A DNA stretch of 64,000 nucleotides, taken from positions 25,497,036 to 25,561,035 of the forward strand of contig NC_021678.1 of the NCBI RefSeq assembly GCF_000247815.1, read 5' to 3'. Positions 1 through 12,754 of this stretch are shown here, piece after piece. Below the pieces are notes generated by a model. That model saw nothing but the letters and a program-made list of their open reading frames with translations. It had not been told where the DNA came from and searched no databases. Numbering within the stretch: the stretch's first letter is position 1; the number at the start of each line of letters is the position of its first letter. Both the position numbers and the translations under genes were made by a program. This stretch comes from Ficedula albicollis (lineage: Eukaryota; Chordata; Aves; Passeriformes; Muscicapidae).

Positions 1-797
1 GCCCGTGGAAGATGCTGCTGCTAGTGAGCAGAGGAACAATCTCATCAATTCCCAGGGAAGGAGGGAGAGCTGAGGAAGACAAGGGCGAAAGGTGCCTGAA
101 TGGCAGCTGGTGGAGTAAGAAAGTAGCATTTCCCTGTCATAGATAATAACAGGGATTGATTTATGGATCTCTCATTCTTTTCACATTTGCCTCTTTTCAT
201 ATGAAATCTGGAGACCACAGGCAAAAGCCTAAACTTGGCAACCTCTCATCCAAAGCTGCTTCTGGATGGCCACGATACCAGTTCTGACAAATGCAGTCAC
301 TCCTCACCCTCCCATCCCAAAATCCTTCCCTCATTTATTTTAGTTCTTTTTCTTGTTCCCATTATGCAGCTTTCCTTCCTGTTCAGAGTAAGGTTTGCAT
401 GTTCATGCACACATCGAGCTGGTGGACATAATCATAACACAGCCAGAACAGAGGAGGGAGACATTTCTGAAAAATCCTGTGCTCATATCCACATATTTAA
501 AGCCTTTAAGGAATAATGTGGATAAGTGACTGGAAACAAGTTTTGATGGCAAAGGTAAGAATGAAATTCAAACTTTCTGCCAATAAGGAAAGCCTGTTAA
601 AGATCAGTGTGTAACTGCAACACATGGAGAATTGGAACCCAAGACTGGTGTCATTAGGCAAGTCCCAGTGACATGCTGTAACACTCAAAGGGAGCTTTCT
701 GGTCCAGAAGTGGGATCTACTCTTTCTGCTCACAGTATTTTGAAGATGAGGAAACAGACAAGGAATAGCAGCACTGCAGACTTTTCACACTTTTCAT
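1..797. other. Unique non-coding sequence, no gene seen
   Basis: This stretch has no splice-bounded open frame and no recognisable repeat. The short open frames (for example 235-516 on plus and 506-733 on minus) have no codon structure or motif that I recognise, and I treat them as chance. Confidence 0.6.
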
Positions 798-1053
798 GGT
801 AAGAGGCAACAGGCACAAAATGGAACAGAGGAAGTTCTCCTGAGCATGAGGAAAAGCTTCTTTACTTTGAGGGTGACAGAGCACTGGAACAGGCTGCTCA
901 GAGGTGTTGTAGAATCTTTTTCTCTGGCATCATTCAGCACTGTCCTGGACACAGTCCTGTGCAATCTGCTCTGGCTAAGCCTGCTTTAGCAGGGAAGTTG
1001 GACTAGACGATCTCCAGAGAATATCCCAACCAAACCATTCTGTGATTCTATGA
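798..1053 (+). mobile_element. CR1 LINE 3'-end fragment
   Basis: The segment follows the familiar CR1 3' region. A stretch corresponding to 'gaacatgaggaaaaacttctttac' of the family is followed by a run matching 'gagggtgacagagcactgg', then 'aacaggctgctcagag', then 'ttggactagacgatctccag', and it ends in the typical short 3' repeats 'attctgtgattctatga' near 1037-1053. CR1 is the dominant LINE of birds and reptiles and inserts as 5'-truncated copies, which fits the abrupt left edge near 798. No reverse-transcriptase coding sequence remains. Scattered differences from the family consensus, recalled and not computed, indicate a moderately old insertion. This element is the main basis for calling the window avian. 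Confidence 0.93.
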
Positions 1054-3305
1054 CACCAGAAAATTTCCAGGAACATACCTATTTCCACATTCCTGTGCTT
1101 GGCAGCAGAGCTAAGTCCATGTTTTCAGAACTTTCCAGTTTAACACCAACTGCATTTTCCTGTCCTTTGCAGTCAGAAAAAGATCACAATAATCTGGAAT
1201 AGATTGTTCTGTTCACAGCAGGAATATGAAAAAGCCCTTGTTCAGAATTTCTATTCATTTGTTTTGCTTTCTCTGAAACCCTAATACTAGTTTGTGCATT
1301 CATTAGTTCTCATTTTAAAACAAATAACAACAACCCAAAATGTAATTTAATTACTAATAGTACTGTGATTAAATTTGGCCTTTCACTTTCCTTCAGAGTC
1401 AACCTCCTCAATTCCATCTCCCCAATGCCTCTCTCTGTAGTATTGATTCAGTACTGTTAACCTTTCTTTATTACTTGTTTATGTTTCCCCATCAGTTTAG
1501 AAACATCAATAAGAGGCTTTTTAAAAAGGACAGAAGCAACAAATAGAGAGACATTGAGGAAAGGTCAGGGATGCAGAAGAAGGCTGTGCTTGCTTTGTGG
1601 AAGGAGCAGACAGTACAGAAAGGTTAGTGGTCCTGCTGCTGAAGTGAAGGAAGGATTTGTTTATTCTACAGAAATGTCTGCTACTGGTGCAGCAAAAACA
1701 TCTGTTCAGCCCAGTCTGAGCTTCAGGGTTCTGGGAAGGGCTGGACATAGCACCAGGAATGTGGCTGAGATGGTCGGCAGGATCTTTCCCTTCAGGGATC
1801 AGGAAGCTTTAGGTGTGTTGCTTTGATTCTGCTTTCTGTTTGAGCATAAACCCAATGTGAGGGCACCCTGCTCTGCTGAGGGCTGTGCTGGGCGTAGATG
1901 TGTTGGGGCTGGGCAAGGAGGAAGAGTGTCTGCATGAGTGTGTGACTGAGGGCATTAGGCCATCAGCATTTATACCCTCGGGACAAGCACCAGGAAGGAT
2001 CCCAACGCAGCTTTCTCTGTTTTGGTGCCTACTGAACCAGGACAGCACCCTAGCTCAGAGGAGCTGGCTCAGGACCCTCTGCCTCCTCCTCTTCCTCTTC
2101 TTGGCCCATAAAGCTGTGCTCTGGGCAACCTGGAGTTCACTCCCTGATCAAATCCTCTCCTGAGTGATGCTAGTCCTTTTGCTTTGAAAGGAACAAAGGA
2201 TTGAGCCATTACAGCAGTAAATTTTTCAAATACTTCAGGGCAAATGTAAATCCTGCTCAAAGGTATCCAACAACAGGAGAAGCCCATTAAGCCTTCCCAT
2301 TCTTGGCTCCCCAGAGACACCATGGCAGATGGAGAGAAGGTTGGTGTGGTGGAGGAGGGGAAGAGGCACCTTGTCCACCCCCAGCCCTCTGAAGTACTAA
2401 AGACTCCTGGCACTTAAAAGCTAAGTGCTTCTCACTGTTTGCTGTGGTGTTATCACTGCCAGTAGCAGAACATGCACTCCTCTATCTTCAAGGATGGTTT
2501 CAGATTTTTCCAGTCTCCAGAAACTCTGTCTTAGACTGGAGAAGGTTTTTCCAATGAAATTATAAGAAAATTCTTCCTATTTCTTTTCTTTTCATAGTTT
2601 AAAAGCTGTAATACCTTTAGCTTCAGGAAAACAATCTCTTGCCCTGAAAACTTTCCTTCTTTTGCAGTCTAGTACAGGCACAGTGCAGGAAATGTTATAT
2701 AATGTGGAGAAGTCCTCAATTCCATACACTTAGATGGTTCTCTTAAAAGGAGATACAAAAATCATCTTAGTTATTAAAGACACATTTCTCATGACATTTT
2801 AGGAACAGATGTAATTACATATGACATGTCAAACTCAGAAAGCTATAGAATTAACTTATCTGTCCTGTTTTGAGAGGTGACATTAAGGCTAGAGAGGTTC
2901 TTGAAGTTTTGCATTGAAACACAAAGATGATCAGCTATCAATCCTCAACACAACTTATAGTATTGACAGGGGAAAAAAATAGAAACAAACATCAGGCTAG
3001 AAATAAAGCAGCATGTTAAATCCTTGTAGTAGATACAAGGTAGTCAGGACATTGGATCCTTATTGCTTCTGCAAATAGATGATGTATGCAGATGAGCATC
3101 ATCCATTTTCTCATATAATGACATTAATTGCATACTTGAAAATTCACCTGGCAGAACAATTTTCACCCAAACTTCATGAGCAGACATTTCTTCTCACCTT
3201 ATTCTTCAGTCTTCAAGTGATTTCTTTACGGAGCACAGTGTGGCTATTTGTGCACAAAGAACTCTTCTTTGTGTTGGGTTGTGTAAAGGGGTTTGATTTT
3301 TCTGA
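1054..3305. other. Unique non-coding sequence, no gene seen
   Basis: No recognisable exon, RNA gene or element was seen. Overlapping open frames on both strands at 1521-2413 lie in a slightly more GC-rich patch, but they have no convincing splice sites or protein motifs. Confidence 0.5.
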
Positions 3306-3447
3306 GGTACCTTCCCATCCATAAAAAGTGTGTCCTGGACTGAGCTGTTTGGTTGCCCCATGAGATCATTGCTCTTGGTACCTTCCCATCCATAAAAAGT
3401 GTGTCCTGGACTGAGCTGTTTGGTTGCCCCATGAGATCATTGTTCTT
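3306..3447. repeat. 71-bp tandem duplication, two copies
   Basis: Copy 1 is 3306-3376 and copy 2 is 3377-3447. Each begins 'ggtaccttcccatccataaa' and ends around 'gagatcattg.tctt'. The copies abut directly and I see only one or two differences. The open frame at 3244-3477 (minus) is extended by this duplication and shows the same peptide block twice. I see no protein function. Confidence 0.95.
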
Positions 3448-6010
3448 GACATTTATCTCTTTAGGCTCCATTTCCACTCTAAGGAGGAAAGCCTTGGGAG
3501 TTTTAAGTGCTGTTCATTCTTTAAGTTCAACTCTTACCTAATATTATGGAAAGCCAAGGGATAGAATGGATTTCTCCTTTTGACTGCCCAGTCACCTGAA
3601 GACCTTTACAGGCAATCAGTAAAAGTGTGTTAAAGCTTTCACTTTTCTTTTCTTTTGAAGCTCTTTATTACACTGCATGATGGATATTTTAGCCTTAGGC
3701 ATATTGCTTTTCTGCTAGTTTACAATAATACTATTCTGTAAACAGTAAATTTAAGGCTAATCTGTCACAGAGGCAGAGGTGACACCGTTTGCTCTTCAGA
3801 AGAAGATACACTTGCAAATGACACTTCTGGGGGACAGAAAGTGGGAAAGCCACCAGAAAGAGAGCAAACTGCATGGGTCCATCTCAGTGAAACCAACTGC
3901 ATTCTTGTCTCCTTTGCCAGGTACCTTTCTTCATTCGGGGAATGTGCAGTTGCAGGGTGAACTGAGTATAATCTCTGCTCTGGCATTTTTACATGAAACC
4001 ATTGAGGAACTGTCACTCTGTGCTGTGAAGAACACAGTCACACTTTCAGGGTTGCCAAATGCAAATGAAAAGAAGGAGGGTGTCCCTGAGCCATGTGATA
4101 AGGGGATGACCTTGCAATAAGTTCTTTGATTCAACATGGGGTCTGGATCACAGTCTCTGTCTTCTGTTGTTATGATGTGATTCGAAGAATCAGAATGGAG
4201 TGACAAAAAAAAGTTCTAGAAAAAGCTGGAGCCAAACTGTATTTCCAATATTATCTCAAGAACATGAGTAAAATCCTTTCTGTAGCAAGCTTTTCTCAGC
4301 TAAATCAGGATGTCTGTCTCCTCTTTTACCCTGGTTACTCCTCATCACTTTCCTGAAAACACTGAGATAAGAGTTTTCTCTAGCAGCACACCTCCCTAGC
4401 CAAAAGCATGGTAAGTGCAAGAAAAAAGAGCTTCTGCCAGAATGGCCTTCTTCCATTTTCCTGGAGAAGGAAACTCAGGAAATGAGTTTGTCACCCAATC
4501 AGAGAACAAAAAGGAAGTCTAAATCAACAATGAATGATGAGTGGAACATACACATCTCTTTAACCCAGACAGTTACATGACAGTTCCAGCCCTTAGTGAC
4601 AGTGATTTAAGAACCAACTGATTATAATAGATAGGCAATAAATCTTCATTTACAAAACAAAACAAAACTAACCCAAAAAAAACACTCTTCTTGGTGATTC
4701 TGAAGAACTGCAAGTGTTTAATCTCCAGCAGAAGAGATGGTAAGATAAATGTTTTGCTCAGAGAGATGGTGGAATCAATGGTTAAAGACAGAGTGAGAAA
4801 ACTCATTTCAGGAGTAGAGAGAAATGATGGCTGAGCCTTTAAGCCAGTGGTTAGCAGTGATTCATAGGGATCTAAGTTCTTCCTTTTGAGGTAACTCTTT
4901 ACACCAGGGAAGTCAGGGCATTACCAGTCAGGATGGGTTAACTGAGGGGATTAAGAATCAATTTCTTTAGGTATTATTAGGGAAGAGGTTTTTGCCTTTT
5001 TTTCTACAAACACTGCCTCTGCCTTTCTTAAATCCCTGGTGCAGGTCATCTTAGATGTATTGGTTCAAGCTGAGCACATTTCACTTGTGCAAATGATAAT
5101 CCAGCAGAGAGATCCAGGCTATTGGAAGCAAGACATCTCTATGAAGAAATATCAAGAACTATGCTTTTCAGTAATCAAACAACTCACACCATAAGAAATC
5201 CTCAGAGGAGAAGCTGCAGAATATAGTTTGTAGACTGTTCTAGCAGAAAAGACTGTATTACAAATGAAAGCCAATGCTTGATCTTACCTAGTAGTAATGG
5301 ATCAAAAATTCCAACTTTCAAAATCAATGCAGATAACCTTAAGACTAATAAGACCAGAAGAATTATAATTTGGACCACAAGAAAAGAGTATGATGGAGTA
5401 TTCGAGGACCACATTAAGAAGGAACATGTGCATTCACTGTTCTAGATGCCTTTTCATCAAGGCTGCCTTTGTAGAAGGTATGTTGGTCCAAGCACATATT
5501 TTGTGTTGGTTTTTCTGAATAACAAGACCTGATTTAGGCTGGTCTAAACTGTTGCCTGGTTTAGTTTTTGCTAGCTGCTCCTTACTTAACCAGACTCTAT
5601 TAGTCTTAGCTATGCTTTGCTCCATTTCTTGAACTCACTATACTGTCCAGCTGTTTTTCTGTTTTGCTGCCAGATTTTGCTACTTTTGTGCCTGTGAGAG
5701 TGGAGAAGAATGCACAAGTATCAGCTCAGCTCCCAGGAAATTAGAAAGGAGCTTTTTCTGTTCATACAGCTGCAAATTCTCCTGCTTCTCCATGTCCCAT
5801 CTGTGGCCTTTGAACTACATTGCTAGGAGGGACTGTCTAAAATTAATGGGATGCCCAGACATAGCTAATTAGCTAAAATTTCTGTACATTACTGTGAACA
5901 CAAACGTCACCTCCTCTAGTACGTAATTTCTAATTTTTCAATTATAACACAAGAACACAGAGCAGCCATATTTCAGACAGCTTTTTTCCTTTCCTCATAT
6001 TCTTATTCTG
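3448..6010. other. Unique non-coding sequence, no gene seen
   Basis: No recognisable exon, RNA gene or mobile element. The short open frames here (3765-4206 on both strands, 4256-4456 minus, 4573-4806 minus) look like chance frames without splice support. Confidence 0.5.
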
Positions 6011-6946
6011 TTATTCTTATTCTTATTCTTATTCTTATTCTTATCCTTATCCTTATCCTTATCCTTATCCTTATCCTTATCCTTATCCTTATCCTTATCC
6101 TTATCCTTATCCTTATCCTTATCCTTATCCTTATCCTTATCCTTATCCTTATCCTTATCCTTATCCTTATCCTTATCCTTATCCTTATCCTTATCCTTAT
6201 CCTTATCCTTATCCTTATCCTTATCCTTATCCTTATCCTTATCCTTATCCTTATCCTTATCCTTATCCTTATCCTTATCCTTATCCTTATCCTTATCCTT
6301 ATCCTTATCCTTATCCTTATCCTTATCCTTATCCTTATCCTTATCCTTATCCTTATCCTTATCCTTATCCTTATCCTTATCCTTATCCTTATCCTTATCC
6401 TTATCCTTATCCTTATCCTTATCCTTATCCTTATCCTTATCCTTATCCTTATCCTTATCCTTATCCTTATCCTTATCCTTATCCTTATCCTTATCCTTAT
6501 CCTTATCCTTATCCTTATCCTTATCCTTATCCTTATCCTTATCCTTATCCTTATCCTTATCCTTATCCTTATCCTTATCCTTATCCTTATCCTTATCCTT
6601 ATCCTTATCCTTATCCTTATCCTTATCCTTATCCTTATCCTTATCCTTATCCTTATCCTTATCCTTATCCTTATCCTTATCCTTATCCTTATCCTTATCC
6701 TTATCCTTATCCTTATCCTTATCCTTATCCTTATCCTTATCCTTATCCTTATCCTTATCCTTATCCTTATCCTTATCCTTATCCTTATCCTTATCCTTAT
6801 CCTTATCCTTATCCTTATCCTTATCCTTATCCTTATCCTTATCCTTATCCTTATCCTTATCCTTATCCTTATCCTTATCCTTATCCTTATCCTTATCCTT
6901 ATCCTTATCCTTATCCTTATCCTTATCCTTATCCTTATCCTTATTC
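6011..6946. repeat. (TTATCC)n hexanucleotide satellite, 150 perfect units
   Basis: Positions 6041-6940 are 900 bp of the hexamer TTATCC, 150 units with no interruption that I can find. Five TTATTC variants precede it (6011-6040) and one follows (6941-6946). On the minus strand the unit reads GGATAA, so every unit carries a GATAAG core, and GG pairs recur every six bases. Since six is a multiple of three, all frames free of stops run through the whole array. This creates two long minus-strand frames encoding alternating Lys-Asp and Arg-Ile, which I regard as artefacts. The variant units at both edges, with a pure centre, are typical of a hypervariable microsatellite expanding from within. Confidence 0.98.
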
Positions 6947-9340
6947 TTTTCATCACATGCCCACTGCATAGTCCTCTCTTTGTTGGTGTTTTTTTTTTTT
7001 TTTTTCCACTGGGTTTGTTCCTTCTGAAGTCCATGGGGAAGAGTGAGATACAGGAATCTTCTCTTTGTACAAGTCTTGGCTCCAACCTTTTCTGTGCATC
7101 TAAGCTTTTGTCTAGAAGTGATCAGAAACAGATGATGGGTAAAATCACTCTGATCAGGACTCTCTGTCTAAGCCAGAACAGATTGTGCCAGAAAATTGAG
7201 ATCTGAATGATAAAATGAAGTTGGAAAAAAAACTCCTTTTCTTTTCAGTATTTTCTTGAGAAAGAAGCAGTGCCTCATATCCAGCTGTACCACAATTCCT
7301 AAAATACTCTGGAGTGCTTTTCCTTTAGGAAGGAATATATAATTGTATGTAATGGTTTTAGCTGTTAATCCTTGCTGTAATATTTATGTTTTAGGACAAC
7401 TGGTGTCACTGTGCAGTCCCTATGTGTACACATAGTAAAAGAAAATCCCTATCTCAAACACCATACTGTTCAAATTGACAAGGCAGACAAAGGCAAAAAG
7501 AGACTCTCATGATCCTCATCTTAGAGCTAAAAATTCAAACCTTGGGGATATTAGACAAGTATTTTGTTGTCATAAAGTGGTTTGCTGCTTAACAGGGAAA
7601 TGAATAGAATCTTGGGTTCATATTTAACAATAACTAAACCAGTTTGGAAAAATTATTTGAAGAAACATGATCCAGACATCTACTCATATCCATCTCACCA
7701 CCAAATCACTGTGTGACATAAATAAGACAGGCAGACAGCTTTAAAGCTCCTTGGAAGGAGATGCTTAGGGACAGAAATGGTCACACTTTGCTTGCCAAGT
7801 GGGGCACAGTGTTCAGAGTGATTCTGTGACCTGAGTATCAGACACCCATTGACAAATGCAGAGCTGCTTGCAGGATCACCTTATTGTAATGCAGAAAAAC
7901 TGGTGGTCTTTGCTTTTAGCCAGCAGGTTCATGTGCTTAATGCTATGGGGGAGCAAAGGGCTCACAGCATAATGAGCCAGAGAGCAAAGCAGTGCTTAGA
8001 TGGGCATTAATGTGGAATTTTTTAAACCTGTGCTGTTGGGGAGGGTGGGCACAGCTGGTGTGCGTGGCTCTCACTGAACCTCCAGGAGGTGCCAGGCCTG
8101 GCTTCTCTCATGCTTACAGTGCACAGATCCTCAGAATAAAACCCCAGGCAAACAGATTTAAGTGTTTGTGACTTCCAGCCGTGCCTGAATTTTAAGAGTA
8201 GCTTGGAGGAATGAATTTAAATCCACATCCCAAAGGCAAACAATGCCATAAGTACTGAATTACTCCTGGCCCTTTTCTGTGTATGTATAGCACTGTCTCT
8301 ACAAGCAAACCCCTCCTGTCCTTTCATTCCTGCATCCAGGTGGTGTGTTTAACCTGCATCATCCCCAAACCTGCTCTTCACAGCATTTAATAATCCACCA
8401 TATGGGTCAGTTCCAGGTGTGGGAATTGTTCCCACTAAGCAGTGTGAATCCTTGAACTCAGGGCTCCTCATTCCTCTCTCCTCTGTTAGAGATCACGCTT
8501 ACATGCACAGAACAAGTCCCTGTGGGATCAAATCAACACTGCTTTGATGTGACTGGCATTCACAGCTGCTTTTCTTGGCTGCAATGGCTTGGGGATGACC
8601 ATGTTCCTAAAGGAGTGTTTTTAAGTATGTACATTTTAAAATAATTTTAGAAGTAAACTTTAGAAAATTTTAGAAAAGTGGATAGATGGACAGATAGAGG
8701 CACAAGCAAGAGGTTTGACACAGGGTCAGTTGTCTGTGACCCTGGTCTGATAACTCTGGGGATTTCATGAGTTGAATGTTAATGAATCCCTTGCAATGCT
8801 GGCACCTGGAAAGACTTCAGGTTTCTTTGAGTATCTGAAGCCACCCACTTCATCTTTCTGTGCTTCAGCTACAATGTACAGATAAAACATCTTTGCCTTT
8901 TTGTGACAGCTGCATCTCTGAAATAATTTTCTAAGGACAGTATTCTTCACTTGAATTATGGCGATCCTTCCAAACTCGTATTCCTTGAGATGCTTTGTGC
9001 TGCTGCCAAAAGCAGGACTACACGTTGATGTAGCAGAACAAACCCTCTCATTAAAATGCACTTACAGACAGAGACCTTAAACATTGCCCTCAGCCCACTT
9101 CTGACCTGTGTAACACATTTCTGCCACATGGACTAAGCAAAACTCTTGCTTAACAGAGACCAGCAAAGCTCCTGAGAGATGAAAAGTTATCTCTGACACA
9201 TGAGGGTTCAAGCAGCACCTGTCTCTGGATTCTGCACTCCAGTAAGTGAGGACTGCTCAGCTCAGCAGTGGGACATACAAGTGTTACCCAACCACTGCTG
9301 AGGAGAGTTGTCAGGAACCCATTTAAGTGAATCTGATGTA
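6947..9340. other. Unique non-coding sequence, no gene seen
   Basis: After a T-run at about 6990-7005 there is ordinary AT-rich intergenic or intronic-looking sequence. The frames at 7015-7206 (plus) and 8765-9061 (minus) show no recognisable domain and no clear splice boundaries. Confidence 0.5.
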
Positions 9341-9383
9341 TTTTTTTTTGTCTGTTTTTTTTTTTTTTTGTTTTGTTTTTTTG
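9341..9383. repeat. T-rich low-complexity tract
   Basis: This is a run of T with a few interspersed G and C bases. It codes for lysine-rich nonsense in the minus-strand frame 9150-9473. It could be the A-tail of an old retroposed insertion on the minus strand, but I see no recognisable element body beside it. Confidence 0.8.
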
Positions 9384-10673
9384 TGGTGGATTAGCAATCT
9401 GGCCAACAGTTGAGTGGTAGCTTTTTAAGATGCTACCTGAATTGCTTTCTACTGAAATACAATTCCCAGGCATTTCTCTGTATCCTCCAGTGTTTCTCTG
9501 TGCTTTTTATCTCTGCCCTGTAAAGTAAGACAGAGCTGTGCTAGCCCCATTAAGGAGATCAGACAGTACCTCTCCCTGATCCCCATTGTCATCAGGAGTT
9601 GATCTAGGGTAGAAAAGGGCATTTTCAGCTCTCTTCCTCCAGTCCCTCAGCTCCTGCAGACTGCACAGCTCAGTCTGAATTTCAAAGGATTATGGTCTGG
9701 AGTCTGCTTTTGATTATAGTGATATAAAGCTGGAGTCCTCTGGCTTTGAGGGACAGGCCTATTGTATTTGCAAACAGACACAGGTTTTCAGAGAGCATTT
9801 TTGCTCCCAGTCTGATGTGTTGGTGTGCAAACTTCCCCCACCTTTCTCCCTGGCCTCCTGCTCCTTCCAATCACTCATTCTGAGATTTTATTTATAAATG
9901 AGTAATGAATAGGGAGAGAGTAAATGATCTGCTGCGGGAACAGAGATGAACCTTATTAATATTCTGCCTTTTCCCGCAAGTCACAGGGTAGGTGACCACA
10001 GCCCCATCAGGGAAGTCCTGTCTGCTCAGTTCTGTGGAGAAACAATTATAAAATGCAAATATTGACAGAACACATCAGCATCTCACAATCTTCAATATTA
10101 TTTCCTGGACATGGGTTACATGTGAGAAACAACATCTAATAAGCCTTTTTATCATCAGGCTGGGGTTGCTGTTCAAATAAGATTGGGTAGGGCAGGGAGA
10201 AGGCTGAAGTGGATTTGTTTTTTCATGAGCCAAAAACTGCTGAACAGCAGTCACATCAGACATATCCCAAAAACTTATTTGCACCTTAACTGACTGCCAG
10301 GGTCACAGCTCTTCTCATCTCAGCTGCATCCTGGGAAAGCCTCTCCTCGTTTCACTGGGAAGAGAAAGGCTTAAAGAGCTCAAGTTTGGGGGTGTGGAAA
10401 CAGGGGACAATGAGGGGTCCTGGTGTCCAGTCCATTCTTATCATTGTGTCCACAAAATGGACACAGAAAATAGCCACACAGAGCTCTCCTCTGCCTCAGT
10501 TTTTTTTTCTCTGGAAACTGATGCCACCCTGCCTTTATTTACATTCTCAAGGCTGGGTTTGAATTGGAGGTAAAACCCTTGTAGAGCCTGGGTTAGGACC
10601 AAGACTCTTAAATGAGGTGACATGTGATAAATTATCACACAGACATCCTAGGAAAAGCCTTCTGATATCACAG
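9384..10673. other. Unique non-coding sequence, no gene seen
   Basis: No supported exon or repeat. The short minus-strand frames at 9682-9870, 10075-10284 and 10441-10638 show no recognisable motif. Confidence 0.5.
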
Positions 10674-10701
10674 TAAAAAAAAAAAAAAAAAATTAAAAAA
10701 A
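10674..10701. repeat. Poly-A tract
   Basis: An A-run with one 'tt' interruption. No target-site duplication or element body was recognised next to it. Confidence 0.85.
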
Positions 10702-10924
10702 GGGATAGCACAAGGGATTCCCAGACTCTGGGAGCACCATTTGGTAAAGGATGATATGAAAACAGGGAGAGTTTAATGAAGAAGTCAAGCCTGGATTTGT
10801 TTGCTTAGCAGCTCTGCCTTTTGATGGATACAGCAAATCAGGTACAGTATCAAGCACCAAGAAAAACTCTAATTTAAAAATGGAATAGACTAGAATTTAT
10901 TGAGAGATACCAATATATTAGTCC

Positions 10925-10997
10925 AAACAAAACAACAACAACAACAACAACAACAAAAATAATAAAAAAAAAAACAGAAAAAAAAAAGAAAAAAAAA
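10925..10997. repeat. (CAA)n microsatellite grading into A-rich tract
   Basis: About nine CAA triplets are followed by 'aaaataataaaa' and long A-runs with single C and G interruptions. This is simple sequence with no coding role. Confidence 0.9.
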
Positions 10998-12644
10998 TGT
11001 TAGGTGTTAGAGTGTCTTCTTTTTATGGTTGGATACTGCTAGATGGTTCCTGAGTGGGAAAAATGAAGCTCAAGTCTCAGAAATTCATCCTGATGATGAG
11101 ACAGTATTTTTGCCTTGTAAAGCTGTATCATGCTGATGCTATTGCTGTCATACCAATAAGGTTTATGATTTCTGCCTGAATTTTCTTGCAGTTCTTTATT
11201 TTTAAAAGCCTATTAAAATAACCAGGTTACTTGCAAAGAAGGATAGTCTTGCAGAATCACATGAAATGAGACTCAAGAGATCTGGATTTGACTACTGATA
11301 ATCTCCCTAGACTCCTATATGAGCTTAAGCAGAGGCTGAGGGTGTGAGTATGGAAGTGGGTTAACTTGCATTGCAAGCCAAGCTGTCTTCATTATAAACA
11401 AAAAATGCAAAGCCTGCAAACACAAGCTACAGGCTTTACCTGTGGTAGTTGTGTCCCAGGAATGATAAACTTACCCCTAGATTAATCAGGGATAAGCATT
11501 TCATCATCTAGGACATCTACTTTTTCCTAGTTTTTCTTCCTTCATACACAGTTTGGATTGGATGTTTTGTTGGGTTTTATACCCAGTATTTTATTTCTCA
11601 GTTCAGGCAGCTCATTCACAGTCCTTTATTATGTTGTATCTTGAGCAGGGAGGAACCTTTCCAGATGACTAGTTAGAGATGGAATGAATTCAGAAATTCA
11701 GGGGGGTTTGGATGAATAATTTCCATCAAAAAGCAAAAAGTGAAAATAAGAGAGCCCTGCTGTGCTAAGTCAAAGCATTTGAAGAGGTTCCATTTCTTGT
11801 TCTGGAAACAGAAATTATAGAATTTTTGCTAATTAATCTTTACAATAATTCCAGAAATCAAACCTCTTTTTTTAATAAACTAATAGTTATTCTTTAGTGA
11901 AGTGATTCCAATTAGAGACACAGAAAGCCTTTAATCAATCTAAACTGATTGATTTTTTGCTTTGTTTGGTCAGTGGTGTAAATGCACAAAAGAAAAATCA
12001 ATTGTTTCTGCCAGGCCTGTGTTTTATGAGGTGAGAGCCCCAACACCTCTTGAATTTGTGTCTGCCCCATTATCTTGTCTCCTCTTTCCCACCCTTGGCC
12101 ATGCACTTGTGATTCCTCATGGTTCTCTCCACCACAGTCCTTTAAGGGGCTATCTAGATTACAGAATTGATCTGGTTTAAAATAACCATTCCTTCCCTTA
12201 CCCCTTTTAATAAGTTTTATTTTTAATCTAGATCAGCTCCTTGAGTGAGTGATCAGAGAACAACGTGACTCCCCAGACTGGTTACATCAAGGCAGCTGAA
12301 CTGGTGTTTTGCCAGTTGTTTTTGTGTTTTACACAAATGGGATTTAAGCACCAGGAGGAGGTGGTGCTGGAAGGGGGGACTTGCAGTTTCCCCTGATTTA
12401 GGCACTGTTATGACGGCCTCCAGGCTGAGCTGAGATTGCAGATTCCTTTGGCCTCCACAGGTTTTAATCTACTGCTAATGCTGTGGGTTTGCCAATGCAG
12501 GATAAGGCTTGGTATGGACTAATAGATAAAGAATTTATCAAGTATTGATTTAACTCCTGCTAGGTTATCCAGCCTTCCCTCACCCTTCTGCTGCTTCAGT
12601 TTCATTGCTATTCATGTCTGAATAACTGTTAGTAAAAATTAGGG
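10998..12644. other. Unique non-coding sequence, no gene seen
   Basis: AT-rich unique DNA. Opposed frames at 11912-12180 overlap on both strands and lack coding signals. Confidence 0.5.
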
Positions 12645-12754
12645 TTGGTAATTTGGGTTTATAATTGGATCTGATAACTAAATAAGTAGGGAGGGGGGGA
12701 GAGGAAGAAGGAATAATGTGCTAATTGTGAATAATTATAAACCCAAATTAACAA
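12645..12754. repeat. 22-bp inverted repeat (potential hairpin or MITE-like remnant)
   Basis: The left arm at 12645-12666 and the right arm at 12733-12754 are reverse complements over 22 positions with one mismatch. Both contain the core 'tttgggtttataatt' or its complement. The 66-bp spacer contains a purine-rich patch at about 12688-12712. I see no obvious target-site duplication outside the arms, so this could be a small inverted-repeat element remnant or a chance or slippage-made hairpin. Confidence 0.8.

Noticed and set aside
6011..6946. Possible interstitial telomeric repeat
   Set aside because: The unit is TTATCC/GGATAA, not the vertebrate telomere unit TTAGGG/CCCTAA.
5995..7085. Two long minus-strand open frames (324 and 360 codons) encoding Lys-Asp and Arg-Ile repeats
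   Set aside because: They are direct translations of the stop-free TTATCC hexamer array, with no unique coding sequence or promoter and splice context.
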